Shown piece by piece: positions 62,710 through 64,000 of a stretch of 64,000 nucleotides of DNA. How positions within the stretch are numbered: position 1 is the stretch's first letter; every line of letters begins with the position of its first letter. The notes below the pieces were generated by a model. It saw only the letters and a program-made list of their open reading frames with translations. It made no database searches and was not told the DNA's origin. Origin of the DNA: Firmicutes bacterium CAG:345 (GTDB taxonomy: Bacteria > Bacillota_I > Bacilli_A > RFN20 > CAG-288); the NCBI GenBank assembly GCA_000433315.1, contig FR893385.1, positions 166,779 through 230,778 of the forward strand, written 5' to 3'. Position numbers and translations under genes: made by a program.

Positions 62710-63479
62710 AAATCAAAAAATTCTCTCGCATTTTCAAATAGGATTTCTTCTACTTTTACTTCATTCATATTCTTTAATTCAGAAATTTTGTTTATAACAT
62801 ATATTAAATAGCTTGGTTCATTCTGTTTTCCTCTAAATGGAACAGGTGTTAAATAAGGAGCATCCGTCTCAGTTAGAAAATACTTTAAATCAATTTTCTC
62901 AACTACTTCAACCAATTTTTTTGCATTTTTGAAAGTCACTATTCCCCCAACACCAAAATGAATATTAGGTATTTTCTTAATATATTCTTTTGCCATTTCA
63001 TAAGACCCAGAATAACAATGTAAATACACTTTCATATCTTGAGCATATTGACATAAAATATCAAATGTGTCTTTATCAGCATCACGAGAATGAATAACTA
63101 TAGGTAAATTCAATTTCTTAGCTAAACAAATTTGTGAAATAAAAATATCTTTTTGGTTATTTTTTTCAGGTTCATTAATTGGATAATGATAATCCAAACC
63201 AATTTCACCAATCGCCTTGATAATATTTTTCCTTTTTATTATTTCTTCTTCTACCTCAGTAAAATTCGTAGAACTTGCAAATTCTGGATGTATTCCATAA
63301 ACACCATAACAATAATTTGGATATTCTTTTTGCAAAATATCTATATTTTTAAATGAATTTAAGCTATCAGCTGTATTAAACACCGCCACGACCTTATTAT
63401 CTATAGCTCTTTGAATAATTTCTTTTCTTTCTTGATATAATTCATCACAATTTATATGAGTGTGTGCATCTATTATCAT
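62706..63479 (-). CDS. tatD: TatD-family metal-dependent DNase
   Basis: 257 residues. Metal ligands are visible in DAHTHIN, GEIGLDYHYP, VIHSRDA, HCYSGS and TETDAPYLTP. 3'-5' exonuclease involved in DNA repair or RNA/DNA turnover. Ends 4 bp into rnmV; mnmE ends just upstream. Confidence 0.94.
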   Translation of the reverse strand: MIIDAHTHINCDELYQERKEIIQRAIDNKVVAVFNTADSLNSFKNIDILQKEYPNYCYGVYGIHPEFASSTNFTEVEEEIIKRKNIIKAIGEIGLDYHYPINEPEKNNQKDIFISQICLAKKLNLPIVIHSRDADKDTFDILCQYAQDMKVYLHCYSGSYEMAKEYIKKIPNIHFGVGGIVTFKNAKKLVEVVEKIDLKYFLTETDAPYLTPVPFRGKQNEPSYLIYVINKISELKNMNEVKVEEILFENAREFFDL

Positions 63480-63482
63480 ATT

Positions 63483-64000
63483 TTATTTTCCTACACAAAA
63501 CGAAGAAAAAACCTGGTCATAAATATCATCAGGATTATATTCCTTTCCCGATAATAATTTAATTAAATGATAAGCTTCTTGTATTGCTATTGTCATAAGA
63601 TCATAACTATGTTCTTCTTTAAAATCATCTTTAATTTTTAATAATAAATCAAGTAATTTATCTATCAAATCTAGATCTCTTGTTGAGAAAAGACCAGGTT
63701 CTTCATAATTTTTTATTTGAAGTTTTTCTTCAATCTTTGAAAAAAGATTATTAAAAGATTCATCATCTTTAGAAATAACAAGATCTGCCTCTTTCCAATC
63801 TTTATGTCCTAAGTCTCCTTTAGTCATTACTCTAATAACTTTTTTTTCATCTAGCTGTTCTTTCAAAAAAGAATTAAATTGATTTTCAAAGTTGCCAGAA
63901 TCTGAAAGTAAAAGAATAATATCAGCCTTCTCAATCGCCTTAATACTTTTATCAATTCCTATTTTTTCGATTAATTCCTCAGTTTCATGAATTCCTGCTG
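63483..64000 (-). CDS. mnmE: tRNA modification GTPase MnmE, C-terminal part (cut by window end)
   Basis: The minus-strand frame runs from the window edge to the stop at 63483, about 171 residues. It begins within the G3 region (AGIHETEELIEKIGID), continues through IEKADIILLLSDS and the G4 motif TKGD (TKxD in place of the common NKxD), and ends with the family's C-terminal CVGK, whose cysteine is catalytic. MnmE with MnmG modifies the wobble uridine of several tRNAs. The N-terminal part lies outside the window. Confidence 0.93.
   Translation of the reverse strand, partial: AGIHETEELIEKIGIDKSIKAIEKADIILLLSDSGNFENQFNSFLKEQLDEKKVIRVMTKGDLGHKDWKEADLVISKDDESFNNLFSKIEEKLQIKNYEEPGLFSTRDLDLIDKLLDLLLKIKDDFKEEHSYDLMTIAIQEAYHLIKLLSGKEYNPDDIYDQVFSSFCVGK

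Noticed and set aside
1..64000. CRISPR arrays, insertion sequences, prophage or rRNA operons
   Set aside because: I saw no regularly spaced repeats, transposase frames, terminal inverted repeats, phage structural genes or rRNA sequence.

Overview
The window reads as chromosome of an AT-rich, low-GC Gram-positive bacterium of the Bacilli that is related to, or convergent with, the Mollicutes. Three things point there. The gene order cmk, der, gpsA, spoVIF-like, spoIVA, hup and then dapB, cca, dnaD, nth follows the Bacillus subtilis chromosome. SpoIVA, a SpoVIF-like protein and a CwlD-like amidase suggest endospore formation or recent descent from a spore former. An ABC importer ATPase with a large insertion next to a surface nuclease resembles mycoplasma loci. 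TGA is used as a stop (15371-15373 and several ATGA overlaps), so the code is standard, not the mycoplasma TGA=Trp code. I cannot name a genus.

Layout. 1-1319: 3' part of transketolase on the minus strand, preceded by a well-folded unidentified leader RNA. 1644-1717: tRNA-Thr. 2241-3617: P-loop ATPase fused to a PD-(D/E)xK-like domain, behind four copies of a 14-bp palindrome. 4106-6606: large lipoprotein whose start is one base out of frame. 6724-9067: yjjI-yjjW-type glycyl-radical enzyme and activase. 9142-14721: a GT4 glycosyltransferase, a membrane protein, ExoIII, a NifX-like protein, metG and rpmE. 14957-20565: cmk, der, gpsA, the two sporulation genes and HU. 20646-23152: short dapB, half-length cca, dnaD and nth.

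23645-38543 is an accessory import region. A minus-strand unit from a good promoter at 37104 encodes a membrane protein, an ABC ATPase with a ~270-residue insert, two permeases, two paralogous solute-binding lipoproteins and a Staphylococcus-nuclease-type lipoprotein. A zinc-ribbon membrane protein and a large OB-fold/Ig-like lipoprotein follow. A perfect match to the CcpA cre consensus lies upstream. The combination suggests secreted nuclease digestion followed by import of the products.

38599-50313 holds an alpha/beta hydrolase, uppP, a CBS protein, a Sel1-repeat protein, cwlD, a large membrane protein, rpsF-ssb-rpsR, a MarR regulator and a ComEC-like metallo-hydrolase. 50451-58374 holds pepC, a NifU-like protein, fhs, an atypical folD, a folate ECF transporter component, and secG-rnr-smpB. 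58568-58657 is tRNA-Ser. 59008-61206 holds two adjacent secreted proteins, a Listeria-Bacteroides-repeat lipoprotein and a serpin, each broken by one in-frame stop. 61368-64000 is the mnmE, tatD, rnmV, rsmA run, with mnmE cut by the window edge.

The strongest candidates for follow-up are the nuclease-plus-importer cluster, the leader RNA upstream of tkt, the palindrome array before the ATPase, the FolD lacking its usual catalytic residues, and the half-length Cca in a genome whose two visible tRNA genes already encode CCA. All functional statements rest on reading the sequence; no database search was run.
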